Of a DNA stretch of 64,000 nt, positions 1 through 8,061 are shown piece by piece (position 1 is the stretch's first letter; each line of letters starts with the position of its first letter). Both the position numbers and the translations under genes were made by a program. Origin of the DNA: Fibrella rubiginis (GTDB lineage Bacteria > Bacteroidota > Bacteroidia > Cytophagales > Spirosomataceae); the NCBI RefSeq assembly GCF_017353185.1, contig NZ_JAFMYV010000012.1, positions 62,001 through 126,000 on the forward strand, given 5' to 3'. Below the pieces are notes generated by a model. That model saw nothing but the letters and a program-made list of their open reading frames with translations, made no database searches and had not been told where the DNA came from.

Positions 1-523
1 AGCCCATCGTAAACAGCACGTTGGCTAGTTTTCCGTCGCCATAGGCCGCTAACGTACCCAGCTTTCTGTCGGTCTGAAAAAAGCGGCTGGCCTTCCCCAG
101 GTTCAGCGCCGATGACGATACGTTGATGACCCGCGCATCAGGCGTACCGAGCAGCAGCGGAGCCAGCTCACGGGTCAGGATAAAGTGGCCCAGGTGGTTG
201 GCGTAGAACGACCGCTCAACGCCTTCTTTGGTGAACTCGATCTGGTCGGGCGAATAACCGGCATTGTTGATCAGCACATCCAATGCCGTATGCCGAGCCA
301 ACACCGCCGCTGCCGCCGCCCTGACCGAAGCCGCATCGTCCAGCGCCGCCACTACCAGATCGACAGAGGCACCTGGCGTATTGGCCCTGATGTCGGCAAC
401 GGCGGCTTCTCCTTTTTTGGCAGAACGGCACAGCAGTATAAGCCCGAAGCCCTGTGCAGCCAGGGCTTTGGCTGTGGCCAACCCAATGCCTGAGTTGGCC
501 CCCGTAATCAGCGCTGTCTTCAT
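1..523 (-). CDS. Short-chain dehydrogenase/reductase (partial, runs off the left edge)
   Basis: The N-terminal part of a classical SDR oxidoreductase. The minus-strand product starts MKTALITGANSGIG, which is the Rossmann TGxxxGxG nucleotide-binding motif, followed by the NNAG motif (LDVLINNAGYS) about 85 residues in. Its closest feel is the retinol-dehydrogenase-like SDRs (NHLGHFxLT after NNAG, then ARVINVSSSA with the catalytic-serine strand). The catalytic YxxxK lies near or beyond the window edge. Its ATG overlaps the stop of the upstream gene (ATGA, 520-523), so the two are probably translationally coupled and share one mRNA. The substrate cannot be told from the sequence. Confidence 0.88.
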   Translation of the reverse strand, partial: MKTALITGANSGIGLATAKALAAQGFGLILLCRSAKKGEAAVADIRANTPGASVDLVVAALDDAASVRAAAAAVLARHTALDVLINNAGYSPDQIEFTKEGVERSFYANHLGHFILTRELAPLLLGTPDARVINVSSSALNLGKASRFFQTDRKLGTLAAYGDGKLANVLFTMG

Positions 524-1176
524 GGTTTCACCACCTTGAAATTGAAGGCACCAATACCCAGCGCGCCGTATATGCGCAGCCAGAGTGGTAGCAGCATTTC
601 GGTACCCCGCGCCGTAGTAATGTCGCCCAGGTCCAGAACGGCGCTGTCTTGCCAGCCAAACTGCGTCAGGATGCGCTTGGCTTGCGTTTTGGCACCAGCA
701 TCATTGCCACTCATAAATACCGTGTGATCACCGTCGGCCAGCATCGCGGGGTTGACCATCAGGCCACACCACATGGTATTGAGGGTTTTTACCACGTGGG
801 CATCGGGAAACGCCCGTTGCAGCTTTTCGCCGAATGAATCATCGTTCACAGTCGACAGCGTGGGGGGCATACCCTTCGAGAAATCAAGCGGATTCGAGAT
901 GTCGATGATTGTTTTTCCGGCAACGGCCTGGGCGGGAGCCGACGCAATAGCCTCAATGCCGGTTTCGCCTTTGGTGGCCAGCATAATCAGTTCGCCCGCC
1001 GCAATGGCATCGGCAAATGTGCCCTGACTGGCCCCTGCTCCTGCTTTATCCACCCAGGCGGCGGCTTTTTCGTTGGTGGCCGAGCGCGACCCCATCACAA
1101 CGGTATGACCTACTTCGAGTAATCGGCTGGCGATGGTTTCGCCTACCATTCCGGTTCCTAATACAGCAATATGCAT
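520..1176 (-). CDS. NADPH-dependent F420 reductase-like NAD(P)-binding protein
   Basis: A soluble Rossmann-fold protein of 218 residues beginning MHIAVLGTGMVGETIASRL (GxGxxG dinucleotide motif at the extreme N-terminus), then MGSRS, which suggests an NADP(H) 2'-phosphate-binding loop. The family (F420H2:NADP oxidoreductase-like, NAD-binding_10/F420_oxidored) is widespread in bacteria that do not make F420, where the hydride partner is unknown. I placed the start at the second methionine (1176) because the 13 residues upstream are not part of the fold and the dinucleotide motif normally starts at residues 2-4. It overlaps the following SDR by four bases and lies downstream of an AraC regulator on the same strand, so a small redox operon is likely. 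Confidence 0.85.
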   Translation of the reverse strand: MHIAVLGTGMVGETIASRLLEVGHTVVMGSRSATNEKAAAWVDKAGAGASQGTFADAIAAGELIMLATKGETGIEAIASAPAQAVAGKTIIDISNPLDFSKGMPPTLSTVNDDSFGEKLQRAFPDAHVVKTLNTMWCGLMVNPAMLADGDHTVFMSGNDAGAKTQAKRILTQFGWQDSAVLDLGDITTARGTEMLLPLWLRIYGALGIGAFNFKVVKP

Positions 1177-1269
1177 GGCTTGTGCGTGTTTACGTGATTC
1201 GTTTTTGAACGCCACAAAGGTGCAGCCGCCATACGCCGGGGCGTTACTCCCATTCGGGGAACCACTTGT

Positions 1270-2178
1270 CTATTTCACCGATTCAGCTTCCCGCCGAAAA
1301 TCGCCGGGTGTTTGCCCCGTGTGCTTCTTGAAGAATTTGGCGAAGTGCGCCGGACCAGAGAAGTTAAGCTGATAGGCAATCTCGCTGATATCGGCGGTGG
1401 TGAAGCGGATCAGGCTCTGGGCTTCCTGCGCCAGTTTGCTGGTAATAAACCAATAGGCATTGTGGCCCGTAGCCTTGCGCACCGAATCGTTGAGGTGGTT
1501 GGGCGTGACGGCCAGCAGACTGGCATACGCCTCTACGGTGCGTTTCTGGAGGTAGTTGGCCTGCACCAGACCAACGAACCGGGTGGTGAGCAGAGTGGCT
1601 GCCGATTGGTTCAGCTGACTTTCCTGAAACGTCTGGTAGGCCGCCCGGCACCGGTAGAGCACCGCCAGCAACCGGGCATAAAGCACCTGTTCACTAAACA
1701 GATGCTTGCCCTCCTGCTCCTGCAGCAACCCGTCAAAATCGACGGATAAATCGGTGAAGAGGTTGGCGCTGATCTGAAAAAAATTGGTGTGCAGCAGATC
1801 GAAAAACGGAAACTCGTCGGCCAGCACAGAGCGCATAAACGTGAAGCACTCGGCCTTGAAATAGATCAGGTACCCCGCCAAACCCGGCTGCCGCTGCCAG
1901 GCCAGCACGTGCCCCGGCGACTGAAACACCAGATAATAAGGCAGTTGCGAGCGTCCGGCACCGTCAATTTGAAAGATGGATCGTGCACCGGGGTTGTAAA
2001 CGAGCGCTACCAGATAAAAATCCTTCCGAAACGGGGGCATCACCGCCCGCACATGGGGGTAGGTGTCTTCCAGCCGCACCATGTAGAAATACGGATTGGT
2101 GGTGCGCCCGGCGAACCCCGCCGCTTCCAGAAACTCGTTGATGGTGTTGTAATGGGGAAGCATACTGGTATTATCCAA
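1270..2178 (-). CDS. AraC-family transcriptional regulator
   Basis: 302 residues. The N-terminal ~190 residues look like a cupin-type ligand-sensing half (VYNPGARSIFQIDGAG ... YYLVFQSPGHVLAWQ), and the C-terminal ~100 residues are the double helix-turn-helix AraC/XylS domain (TVEAYASLLAVTPNHLNDSVRKATG ... ISEIAYQLNFSGPAHFAKFFKKHTGQTPGDFR). The domain order and length are usual for one-component AraC activators. An alternative start at 2163 (MLPHYN) would remove five residues. It is the first of three minus-strand genes, 93 bp ahead of the F420-reductase-like gene, and probably regulates that pair; this is inferred from position only. Confidence 0.9.
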   Translation of the reverse strand: MDNTSMLPHYNTINEFLEAAGFAGRTTNPYFYMVRLEDTYPHVRAVMPPFRKDFYLVALVYNPGARSIFQIDGAGRSQLPYYLVFQSPGHVLAWQRQPGLAGYLIYFKAECFTFMRSVLADEFPFFDLLHTNFFQISANLFTDLSVDFDGLLQEQEGKHLFSEQVLYARLLAVLYRCRAAYQTFQESQLNQSAATLLTTRFVGLVQANYLQKRTVEAYASLLAVTPNHLNDSVRKATGHNAYWFITSKLAQEAQSLIRFTTADISEIAYQLNFSGPAHFAKFFKKHTGQTPGDFRREAESVK

Positions 2179-2355
2179 TTAATCGGTCGAAACGCCCTCC
2201 AATAATCAACTTATTTGGTCGATATACGGTTGATTCATTGATGGCCTGATTCACAGTTACCTACAATCAAACCATTCACTGTTGACAGGGCATCATCCTC
2301 GCCTTAAATCAGGCCGCTCATGCGCCCGACCTGCCCGCGAGATTAAACGCACACT

Positions 2356-2796
2356 ATGGAGACGTTCAGTAAAAAAGAGAAAGAAAAGTTAAGACAAAAG
2401 AAGCGGAAAGATAAGCAGGAGAAGAAGGAAGACCGGAAAGCCAATGCCCAGAAAGGTCAGTCACTTGATCAAATGCTGGCCTACGTTGATGAAAACGGCA
2501 ACATTTCTACTACTCCACCCGACCCCCGTCGTATCCGCTCCGTCAACGAGGCGAGCATCCAGATTGGCGTACCCCGGCAATCCGACGTACCGGCAGAGGT
2601 GCTGGTCCGGAATGGTGTAGTTACGTTCTTCAACGCCTCGAAAGGATACGGTTTCATTAAAGACCTGCAAACGCAGGAAAGCATTTTCGTCCACGTCAAC
2701 GCCCTCACCGAGCCGCTCAACGAGCAGGACAAAGTGACGTTCTCGACCACGCAGACCCCCAAAGGGCCCAACGCAGTCGACGTGAAGAAGATATAA
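2356..2796 (+). CDS. Cold-shock-domain protein with lysine-rich N-terminal tail
   Basis: 146 residues in two parts. The first ~35 residues are almost entirely Lys/Glu/Arg/Gln (a basic, disordered, probably RNA-contacting tail). A linker follows, then a C-terminal cold-shock domain of about 65 residues carrying RNP1 (KGYGFI) and RNP2 (IFVHV). Small CSD proteins bind single-stranded RNA or DNA and act as RNA chaperones. The long basic extension resembles Bacteroidota CSD proteins rather than the 70-residue CspA type. It is monocistronic and converges on the NmrA-like gene; a perfect 40-bp-arm inverted repeat fills the gap between them. Confidence 0.9.
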   Translation: METFSKKEKEKLRQKKRKDKQEKKEDRKANAQKGQSLDQMLAYVDENGNISTTPPDPRRIRSVNEASIQIGVPRQSDVPAEVLVRNGVVTFFNASKGYGFIKDLQTQESIFVHVNALTEPLNEQDKVTFSTTQTPKGPNAVDVKKI

Positions 2797-2800
2797 ACGA

Positions 2801-2890
2801 GTTTAACGTTTAAGGTCTAAAGTCCAAGGTTGGCTGACGCAAAAGCGTGTGCGTCAGCCAACCTTGGACTTTAGACCTTAAACGTTAAAC
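2801..2890. repeat. Perfect long inverted repeat (40-bp arms, 10-bp loop)
   Basis: Left arm 2801-2840 and right arm 2851-2890 are exact reverse complements. The outer part is built from the words AACGTTTAAGGTCTAAAG and the inner tip is GGCTGACGC/GCGTCAGCC. It fills the space between two convergent genes, so its transcript would be a very stable hairpin and could end transcription from both sides. The outer words recur in the repeat at 38968-39037 and the GCTGACG tip in those at 17525 and 22060. Confidence 0.9.
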
Positions 2891-2895
2891 CCATT

Positions 2896-3780
2896 TCACC
2901 CCTGATACGCCGCGGCAAATTCGTTTTTGGCGAAGTCTTCGAGCTTGGTTTTGCTCGGCGTAGGGCGGTTTTCCATGTAGTCGGCCTGCATTGAGCCGTC
3001 GCGCAGGGCCACGCCCATCTCCGTATAGTTATTGGCCATTTCCTCGTTTAGCCCGGCCTGTAGCATGCCCTGTTTATTTTGCTCGTCGGAGAATACTACC
3101 CAGGGCGTTTCGGGTTTGCCAATGGCTTCACCTAATATTTTGGCGATTTCAGCCCCCGTTTTTTCGTCACCGGCCACGTAGCGGATTTGTGTACCCGTGA
3201 AGTCGAGGTTCAGCAGTTCCTGCAGGGCGGCTTCGGCGATGTCGTTGGTATGCACCAGCACTACCTTGTCGTCGCCGAAGTTGCTGCCCATGATGCCCAT
3301 GCCTTTGACCATGCCCGTCATGCTGAACAGGTTTTGCATGAAGTATGACGGACGTAACACCTTTACATTCAGCCCCTCAACGGTCTTCAATTTCTCTTCC
3401 AGGTCGTGGAGACCCGTTACCGGCCCAACCCCCTGCGGCAGGTGCGCTCCCACACTGCTGAGCATGACCACAAACCGCACGTCGTTGGCCCGGAGGGCGG
3501 CAACGTAGTTATCGGCAACACCGTTCTGATAGGCACGCCAGTTAGTTACTCCCCACTTCGGCGGAATCATCAGGTACACGGCATCGGCGTTGGCAAAAGC
3601 CTCTGAGACGAACGCGGCATCTTCTACATCACCCACAGCCGCTTGAGCGCCCAACGCTTCAATCCTGGCCACATTTTCGGCCTTGCTCGTCACTAACGTT
3701 ACGGTATGACCCGCTTTGACTAATCCTGCTGTAATGGGTTTTCCGGTATGGCCCAGTGAACCGGTTATGACGTAATGCAT
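2896..3780 (-). CDS. NmrA-like NAD(P)-binding oxidoreductase
   Basis: 294 residues from MHYVITGSLGHTGKP, a GxxGxxG-type Rossmann motif typical of the atypical SDR / NmrA / QorB (NAD(P)H:quinone reductase 2) group. VYLMIPPKW, VVMLSSVGAH and LRPSYFMQNL are family-like segments. I start it at 3780 and not at the upstream in-frame ATG (3822) because the Rossmann motif then sits at the N-terminus. Upstream lies the palindrome at 3809-3824, which also precedes the NmrA-like gene at 40670. In other bacteria such genes are often repressed by HxlR-type redox sensors, but no HxlR gene is visible here. Confidence 0.85.
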   Translation of the reverse strand: MHYVITGSLGHTGKPITAGLVKAGHTVTLVTSKAENVARIEALGAQAAVGDVEDAAFVSEAFANADAVYLMIPPKWGVTNWRAYQNGVADNYVAALRANDVRFVVMLSSVGAHLPQGVGPVTGLHDLEEKLKTVEGLNVKVLRPSYFMQNLFSMTGMVKGMGIMGSNFGDDKVVLVHTNDIAEAALQELLNLDFTGTQIRYVAGDEKTGAEIAKILGEAIGKPETPWVVFSDEQNKQGMLQAGLNEEMANNYTEMGVALRDGSMQADYMENRPTPSKTKLEDFAKNEFAAAYQG

Positions 3781-3808
3781 GGTAATTGATTGGTTAGTTG
3801 TGCGTGAT

Positions 3809-3824
3809 ATTTGTACATACAAAT
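3809..3824. promoter_or_regulatory. Operator-like palindrome upstream of NmrA-like gene
   Basis: ATTTGTACATACAAAT has two perfect 7-bp arms around CA. It lies about 30 bp upstream of the start at 3780. A nearly identical element (GTTTGTATGTACAAAC) occurs 17 bp upstream of the other NmrA-like gene, at 40638-40653. Both are the right size for a dimeric winged-helix repressor; the regulator is not identified. Confidence 0.6.
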
Positions 3825-3977
3825 GAAGTGATAAGCTGACTGAATAGTTCGCAATCGCGCAGCATTCCCCTTATTTTTGTCTGGACGGTGCATGAACAGG
3901 ACAATGGCTATTGACCATTGGCTGTCAGACAGCGTTTTCCAACTTCTCGTCTGGTATCCAGCAGCCAACAGCCATCT

Positions 3978-4592
3978 ATGCCTTTCTTAGTCCTTGATCT
4001 TGAAATGTCTGGCCCCGATCCAGGCTACAACGAAATTATTCAGGTTGGTGCCGTTCTCTTCGATGACGACTGGGTTGAAAAAGGCCAATATCTCACCAAC
4101 GTCTACCCCGAAAATGCCGATGCCTTTACCGCCTCTGCCGAGAAAGTCCATAACCTCTCCCTCGCTGACCTCGACGATGCGCCGATGATCTACGATGTGC
4201 TGCCTGCCATGGAAACCTGGATCTGCGAGAAACTCAATATCCGCGTGCCGCCCAACCAGGTGGATAAGACACCCCTCCTGCGCGACGTGGTCATCTGCGG
4301 TCAAAGCGTGATGCACGACATTAACTTTCTGAAAGAGGCCTACCTCAACGAGAAAATGAAATGGCCCTTCTCGCGTACCCTCGTCGACCTGCACACGCTC
4401 AGTTATTTTGTGTTCCGCATCCTCCGTAAAAACGGTAAGTCCACGCCTAAAGGCCTTAGCCTCACGGCTATTGCGGCCTACTTCGGTTTTGAGCGCGAAG
4501 ACAGTTTTCATAATGCCCTGGAAGATGCGATCCTGACGGCGCAGTGCCTGAAAGCTATTTATAAACTCGGCGACGGGTTTGTGATGGGGTAG
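3978..4592 (+). CDS. DnaQ-like DEDDh 3'-5' exonuclease
   Basis: 204 residues. Exo I is VLDLEMSG with catalytic Asp7/Glu9, Exo II is VVICGQSVMHDINFL, and Exo III is DSFHNALEDAILTA with the H...D pair of the DEDDh subclass. This is the RNase T / DnaQ epsilon fold, a two-metal-ion nuclease acting on 3' ends of DNA or RNA. There is no polymerase-tethering tail, so it is a stand-alone exonuclease and the substrate is open. The start is set at 3978 so that the Exo I motif lies at the N-terminus; the longer in-frame version from 3918 runs through an imperfect inverted repeat (about 3904-3979). A TATTTTTG box at 3872-3879 fits the Bacteroidota -7 consensus. Confidence 0.88.
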   Translation: MPFLVLDLEMSGPDPGYNEIIQVGAVLFDDDWVEKGQYLTNVYPENADAFTASAEKVHNLSLADLDDAPMIYDVLPAMETWICEKLNIRVPPNQVDKTPLLRDVVICGQSVMHDINFLKEAYLNEKMKWPFSRTLVDLHTLSYFVFRILRKNGKSTPKGLSLTAIAAYFGFEREDSFHNALEDAILTAQCLKAIYKLGDGFVMG

Positions 4593-4683
4593 CACCAATG
4601 CCCGTAGCCTAATCTTCTGGTAGCGTAATCTACCGGGTTGGGGCTGCTTGGGGTTACAGCAGCAGTATATCCAGCTTTACTGC

Positions 4684-7218
4684 ATGCAGACTGTAGTTGA
4701 CCAGCCCGAATTGGCTACCGAAACGGGCTTTGTCCGGGTAACGGGAGCACGGGAAAATAACCTCAAAAACGTATCGCTTACCATTCCGCGTAACGCACTT
4801 GTTGTGTTTACCGGCGTGTCGGGGTCGGGCAAATCGTCGCTGGCGTTTGGCACCTTATATGCTGAAGCCCAACGGCGTTACCTCGAATCGGTGTCGCCCT
4901 ACGCGCGGCGGCTCTTCAACCAGATGGCCGTACCGGAGGTGGACGAGATCGACGGGTTGCCACCCGCCGTGGCCCTGCAACAGCAGCGGGGGGCACCCAC
5001 CACGCGTTCATCGGTGGGCAGTGTCACCACCCTCTCCAACCTCCTCCGCATGTTGTATTCGCGGGCGGGCACGTACCCGGACGGGCAGTCGATTCTCTAC
5101 GCCGAATCCTTTTCGGCCAACACGCCCGAAGGAGCCTGCCCGCAATGCCACGGGTTGGGGCGGGTTTATGAAGTCACTGAACGAACGATGGTTCCCGACG
5201 ATTCGCTGACCATCCGCGAACGGGCCATTGCGGCATGGCCCACCGCCTGGCACGGCCAGAACCTGCGCGAAATTCTGATCACGCTGGGTTACGACATCGA
5301 CACCCCCTGGCGCGACCTACCCAAAAAAGACCGCGACTGGATTCTGTTTACCGATGAGCAACCCGTCGTGCCGGTATATTCGGGCTGGGAACGCGAACAG
5401 GTGCAACGAGCCATAAAACGCAACCTTACGCCCAGCTACATGGGCACCTTCACCGGCGTGCGCAAATACGTGGTGCAAACCTTTGCCAACACCACCAGCC
5501 CACTGATGAAAAAACGGGTGTCGCAATACATGCTGAGCACCGAATGCCCGCTTTGCCATGGCAAACGGCTGCGCCGCGAGTCGCTCTCGATCACCTTTGC
5601 CGGTCTTGACATCACCGACATATCCCGGATTTCGCTTAGCAAACTAGCCGACATCATGCGCCCCTACGCCGACCAAACGACCGGCAACGTGGACCAAATG
5701 AAACGGGAAGCGCCCGAAAAAGCCCTGGTGGTGCAACGCATTGCTGCCGATCTGGTGGGTCGGCTCGATGTGCTGCTTGATCTTGGCCTGGGTTACCTGT
5801 CGCTCGAACGCAGCACACCCACACTCTCACCCGGTGAACATCAGCGCTTGCGTCTGGCCACGCAGGTACGGTCTAATCTGTTTGGAGTGGTCTACGTGCT
5901 CGATGAACCTTCGGCGGGCCTCCACCCCGCCGACACCGAAGCCTTACTGCGGGCGCTCGACCGGCTAAAAGCGTCGGGCAATTCACTGTTTGTGGTGGAA
6001 CATGAACTCGACGTTGTCCGGCAGGCCGACTGGATCGTTGATGTTGGTCCAGCCGCAGGCGAGCAGGGTGGTCACATTCTATATAGCGGGCCACCTGCTG
6101 GCCTGGCTCATGTGGCCCAGTCCAAAACGCGCCAGTATCTTTTTGACAATCATTCATTTACCAGCCCCGAGCCACGGCCTGCCAACGGCTGGTTGCGGCT
6201 GGAAGGCGTAAGCCGGAACAACCTTGACAACCTCGACGTAGCTTTTCCACTTGGTGTACTAACCAGCGTAACGGGCATATCCGGCTCCGGCAAATCGAGT
6301 TTGGTCAGTCAGGTACTGGTTGAATTGGTGGCCGACGCCCTGGGCGATGCCTTACCCGATGAAGACGAAGCCGACCCCCTGCAGGATGTTGCCCCGGTTA
6401 CACTGGGTGGTCGTATCGCGTCGGGGATGGCCGGTATCAAACGACTGGTACAGGTAGACCAGAAGCCCATTGGCCGCACACCACGTTCCAACTTAGCAAC
6501 CTATACCGGCCTGTTTGATCACGTCAGGAAGCTGTTTGCAAGCACTAAACTGGCTAAATCCCGCCGCTACGATGCCGGACGTTTCTCGTTTAACGTGCCA
6601 AAAGGCCGTTGCGAAAAATGCCAGGGCGAGGGTTTCGTCATGGTCGAGCTGCTGTTCCTGCCCAGCGTCTACACACCCTGCCCGGTTTGCCAGGGGGCAC
6701 GCTACAACGCCCAAACACTGGAGATTACGTACCGCGACAAAACCATCGCCGATGTACTGAGGCTAACCGTTGATGAAGCCTACGATTTTTTCGGTGAGGA
6801 GCCCCCCGTTCGCCGGTCGCTGCATGTGCTGCGCGAAGTAGGCCTGGGCTACCTGCGGCTGGGACAGCCCGCCACCGAACTGTCGGGCGGCGAGGCACAA
6901 CGCATCAAGCTGGCAACTGAACTACAACGCAGCGGTCATGGCAACACGCTCTACATCCTCGACGAACCCACCACCGGACTACATCCTGCCGACGTGGAAC
7001 GGCTCGTTACCCAACTCAACGGCCTGGTTGAAGCCAGAAACACGGTGATTGTGGTAGAGCATGATATGCGTGTGGTGGCGGGCAGCGACTGGGTGATTGA
7101 TATTGGCCCCGGAGCGGGCGAAGCCGGTGGGCAGGTAGTGGCGGCGGGGCCACCGCTGGCTTTGGCAGAATCAGAAAAAAGCCGCACGGCAACGTACCTG
7201 AAACGGTTTTTAGGGTAG
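4684..7218 (+). CDS. UvrA-like ABC ATPase (UvrA2 type)
   Basis: 844 residues with two ABC modules: Walker A GVSGSGKSS and GISGSGKSS, signatures LSPGEHQRLRLA and LSGGEAQRIKLA, Walker B YVLDEPSAGLHP and YILDEPTTGLHP. Zinc modules are CPQCHGLG and CPLCHGK in the first half and CEKCQGEGF...CPVCQGAR in the second. At about 840 residues it is roughly 100 shorter than housekeeping UvrA (about 940), as expected for UvrA2 paralogues that lack the UvrB-binding domain. These are linked to DNA damage tolerance or resistance to DNA-binding drugs rather than classical excision repair. MQTVVDQPEL at 4684 is preferred to 4648. It is 91 bp downstream of the exonuclease on the same strand, so a DNA-repair pair is plausible. 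Confidence 0.9.
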   Translation: MQTVVDQPELATETGFVRVTGARENNLKNVSLTIPRNALVVFTGVSGSGKSSLAFGTLYAEAQRRYLESVSPYARRLFNQMAVPEVDEIDGLPPAVALQQQRGAPTTRSSVGSVTTLSNLLRMLYSRAGTYPDGQSILYAESFSANTPEGACPQCHGLGRVYEVTERTMVPDDSLTIRERAIAAWPTAWHGQNLREILITLGYDIDTPWRDLPKKDRDWILFTDEQPVVPVYSGWEREQVQRAIKRNLTPSYMGTFTGVRKYVVQTFANTTSPLMKKRVSQYMLSTECPLCHGKRLRRESLSITFAGLDITDISRISLSKLADIMRPYADQTTGNVDQMKREAPEKALVVQRIAADLVGRLDVLLDLGLGYLSLERSTPTLSPGEHQRLRLATQVRSNLFGVVYVLDEPSAGLHPADTEALLRALDRLKASGNSLFVVEHELDVVRQADWIVDVGPAAGEQGGHILYSGPPAGLAHVAQSKTRQYLFDNHSFTSPEPRPANGWLRLEGVSRNNLDNLDVAFPLGVLTSVTGISGSGKSSLVSQVLVELVADALGDALPDEDEADPLQDVAPVTLGGRIASGMAGIKRLVQVDQKPIGRTPRSNLATYTGLFDHVRKLFASTKLAKSRRYDAGRFSFNVPKGRCEKCQGEGFVMVELLFLPSVYTPCPVCQGARYNAQTLEITYRDKTIADVLRLTVDEAYDFFGEEPPVRRSLHVLREVGLGYLRLGQPATELSGGEAQRIKLATELQRSGHGNTLYILDEPTTGLHPADVERLVTQLNGLVEARNTVIVVEHDMRVVAGSDWVIDIGPGAGEAGGQVVAAGPPLALAESEKSRTATYLKRFLG

Positions 7219-7353
7219 ACCACAAAATCCATTCATGTAGTTGATTAACCGTTTGTACCACCCGTGCAACTCTGCCGGGGATGCTTTCATCTTTGGGGTG
7301 TCTGTGTGAGAATGGGCTCACGCAGTTCCTTGACCCTTAACTAATTATCAACG

Positions 7354-7752
7354 ATGAACACCCTGGTCTGCTCTCTCCTTCTTTTCTGCTCAATGAACGC
7401 AACCGCCCCTGCTGACCCTATTCAACAGGAAGGTAAACACGGCCGCCCTACCAGGCTTGTCCACTTCGATATTGGGGCCTACATTGCCGCCAACGGAACC
7501 AAGCTCCGCCTCAACGTCGACAAGCAACTGGGCGGACTGGTCTATGTGCAACTGACAGACCGTGGCGGCAACCTTTACTTCAACCAAACGCTTCGCGCCG
7601 ATGAAGATGTCCTCCGCCTTAGCCTGGACCTCAGCCACCTCACCGACAATAATTACATCCTGAACGTTACCAACGGCCTCGACACGATCACCCGCGAGAT
7701 CAAAATCGCCACCAAAGTAATTCAGGAGAATCGCACAGTAACATTGCAGTAA
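7354..7752 (+). CDS. Small secreted beta-rich protein, unknown function
   Basis: 132 residues with a hydrophobic signal peptide (MNTLVCSLLLFCSMNATA). A short all-beta region follows (LRLNVDKQLGGLVYVQLTDRGGNLYFNQTL ... LSLDLSHLTDNNYILNVTNG). The pattern resembles the small immunoglobulin-like secreted proteins (DUF3244-like, or the fold of T9SS sorting domains) common in Bacteroidota, but I cannot assign a family. It stands alone and ends at a strong intrinsic terminator at 7772-7807. Confidence 0.7.
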   Translation: MNTLVCSLLLFCSMNATAPADPIQQEGKHGRPTRLVHFDIGAYIAANGTKLRLNVDKQLGGLVYVQLTDRGGNLYFNQTLRADEDVLRLSLDLSHLTDNNYILNVTNGLDTITREIKIATKVIQENRTVTLQ

Positions 7753-7771
7753 GCGGTCAAACATTCCATGT

Positions 7772-7807
7772 AAAAACGCCTCGACCGTTGCTGGTCGAGG
7801 CGTTTTT
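7772..7807 (+). terminator. Rho-independent terminator
   Basis: AAAAACGCCTCGACC, a 6-nt loop, then GGTCGAGGCGTTTTT. The arms are perfect 15-mers and end in a U-tract. It lies 20 bp after the stop of the secreted-protein gene. The mirror A-tract makes it usable from the other strand too. Confidence 0.9.
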
Positions 7808-7855
7808 GTGTGAAAAAACCTGTATTGCTTTCAAAACGCCATAGAGTGGAGACTG

Positions 7856-7936
7856 CCCCAGGTGCGTCTTCAACACTTTCGATCGGGCGGTGTGACGCAG
7901 GCGGTGGATGGCTTTCTTTTTAGTCTGCCGGACGTA
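7856..7936 (-). pseudogene. Remnant of a sigma-70 (rpoD-like) 3' end
   Basis: Read on the minus strand this stretch encodes YVRQTKKKAIHRLRHTARSK then VLKTHLG, which lines up residue by residue with the end of the intact sigma factor at 13835-14698 ([20 protein letters not shown] then ALKTYLG). Only the last ~27 residues of region 4.2 are left. Upstream the similarity stops, and the reading frame runs past the point where the intact gene has its stop. It is a decayed fragment of a duplicated sigma gene about 6 kb from the functional copy, with the same orientation. It fills part of the 300-bp gap before the gene at 8062. Confidence 0.75.
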
Positions 7937-8061
7937 TTTTTTGTAGATATAAAACCGCTTACATGAAGGGGAGACCGATAAATCAATACTATACATAGTA
8001 ACTAGTGTTCACCACCGAATTTGATACTATCAACTCATTGCCAGTCTTTTAGTTGATTAAT

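Noticed and set aside
7757-7996. A 79-residue minus-strand protein as a real gene
   Set aside because: Only the central 27 residues resemble anything (the end of the sigma factor). The flanks run through the terminator at 7772-7807, so it is treated as a pseudogene fragment.
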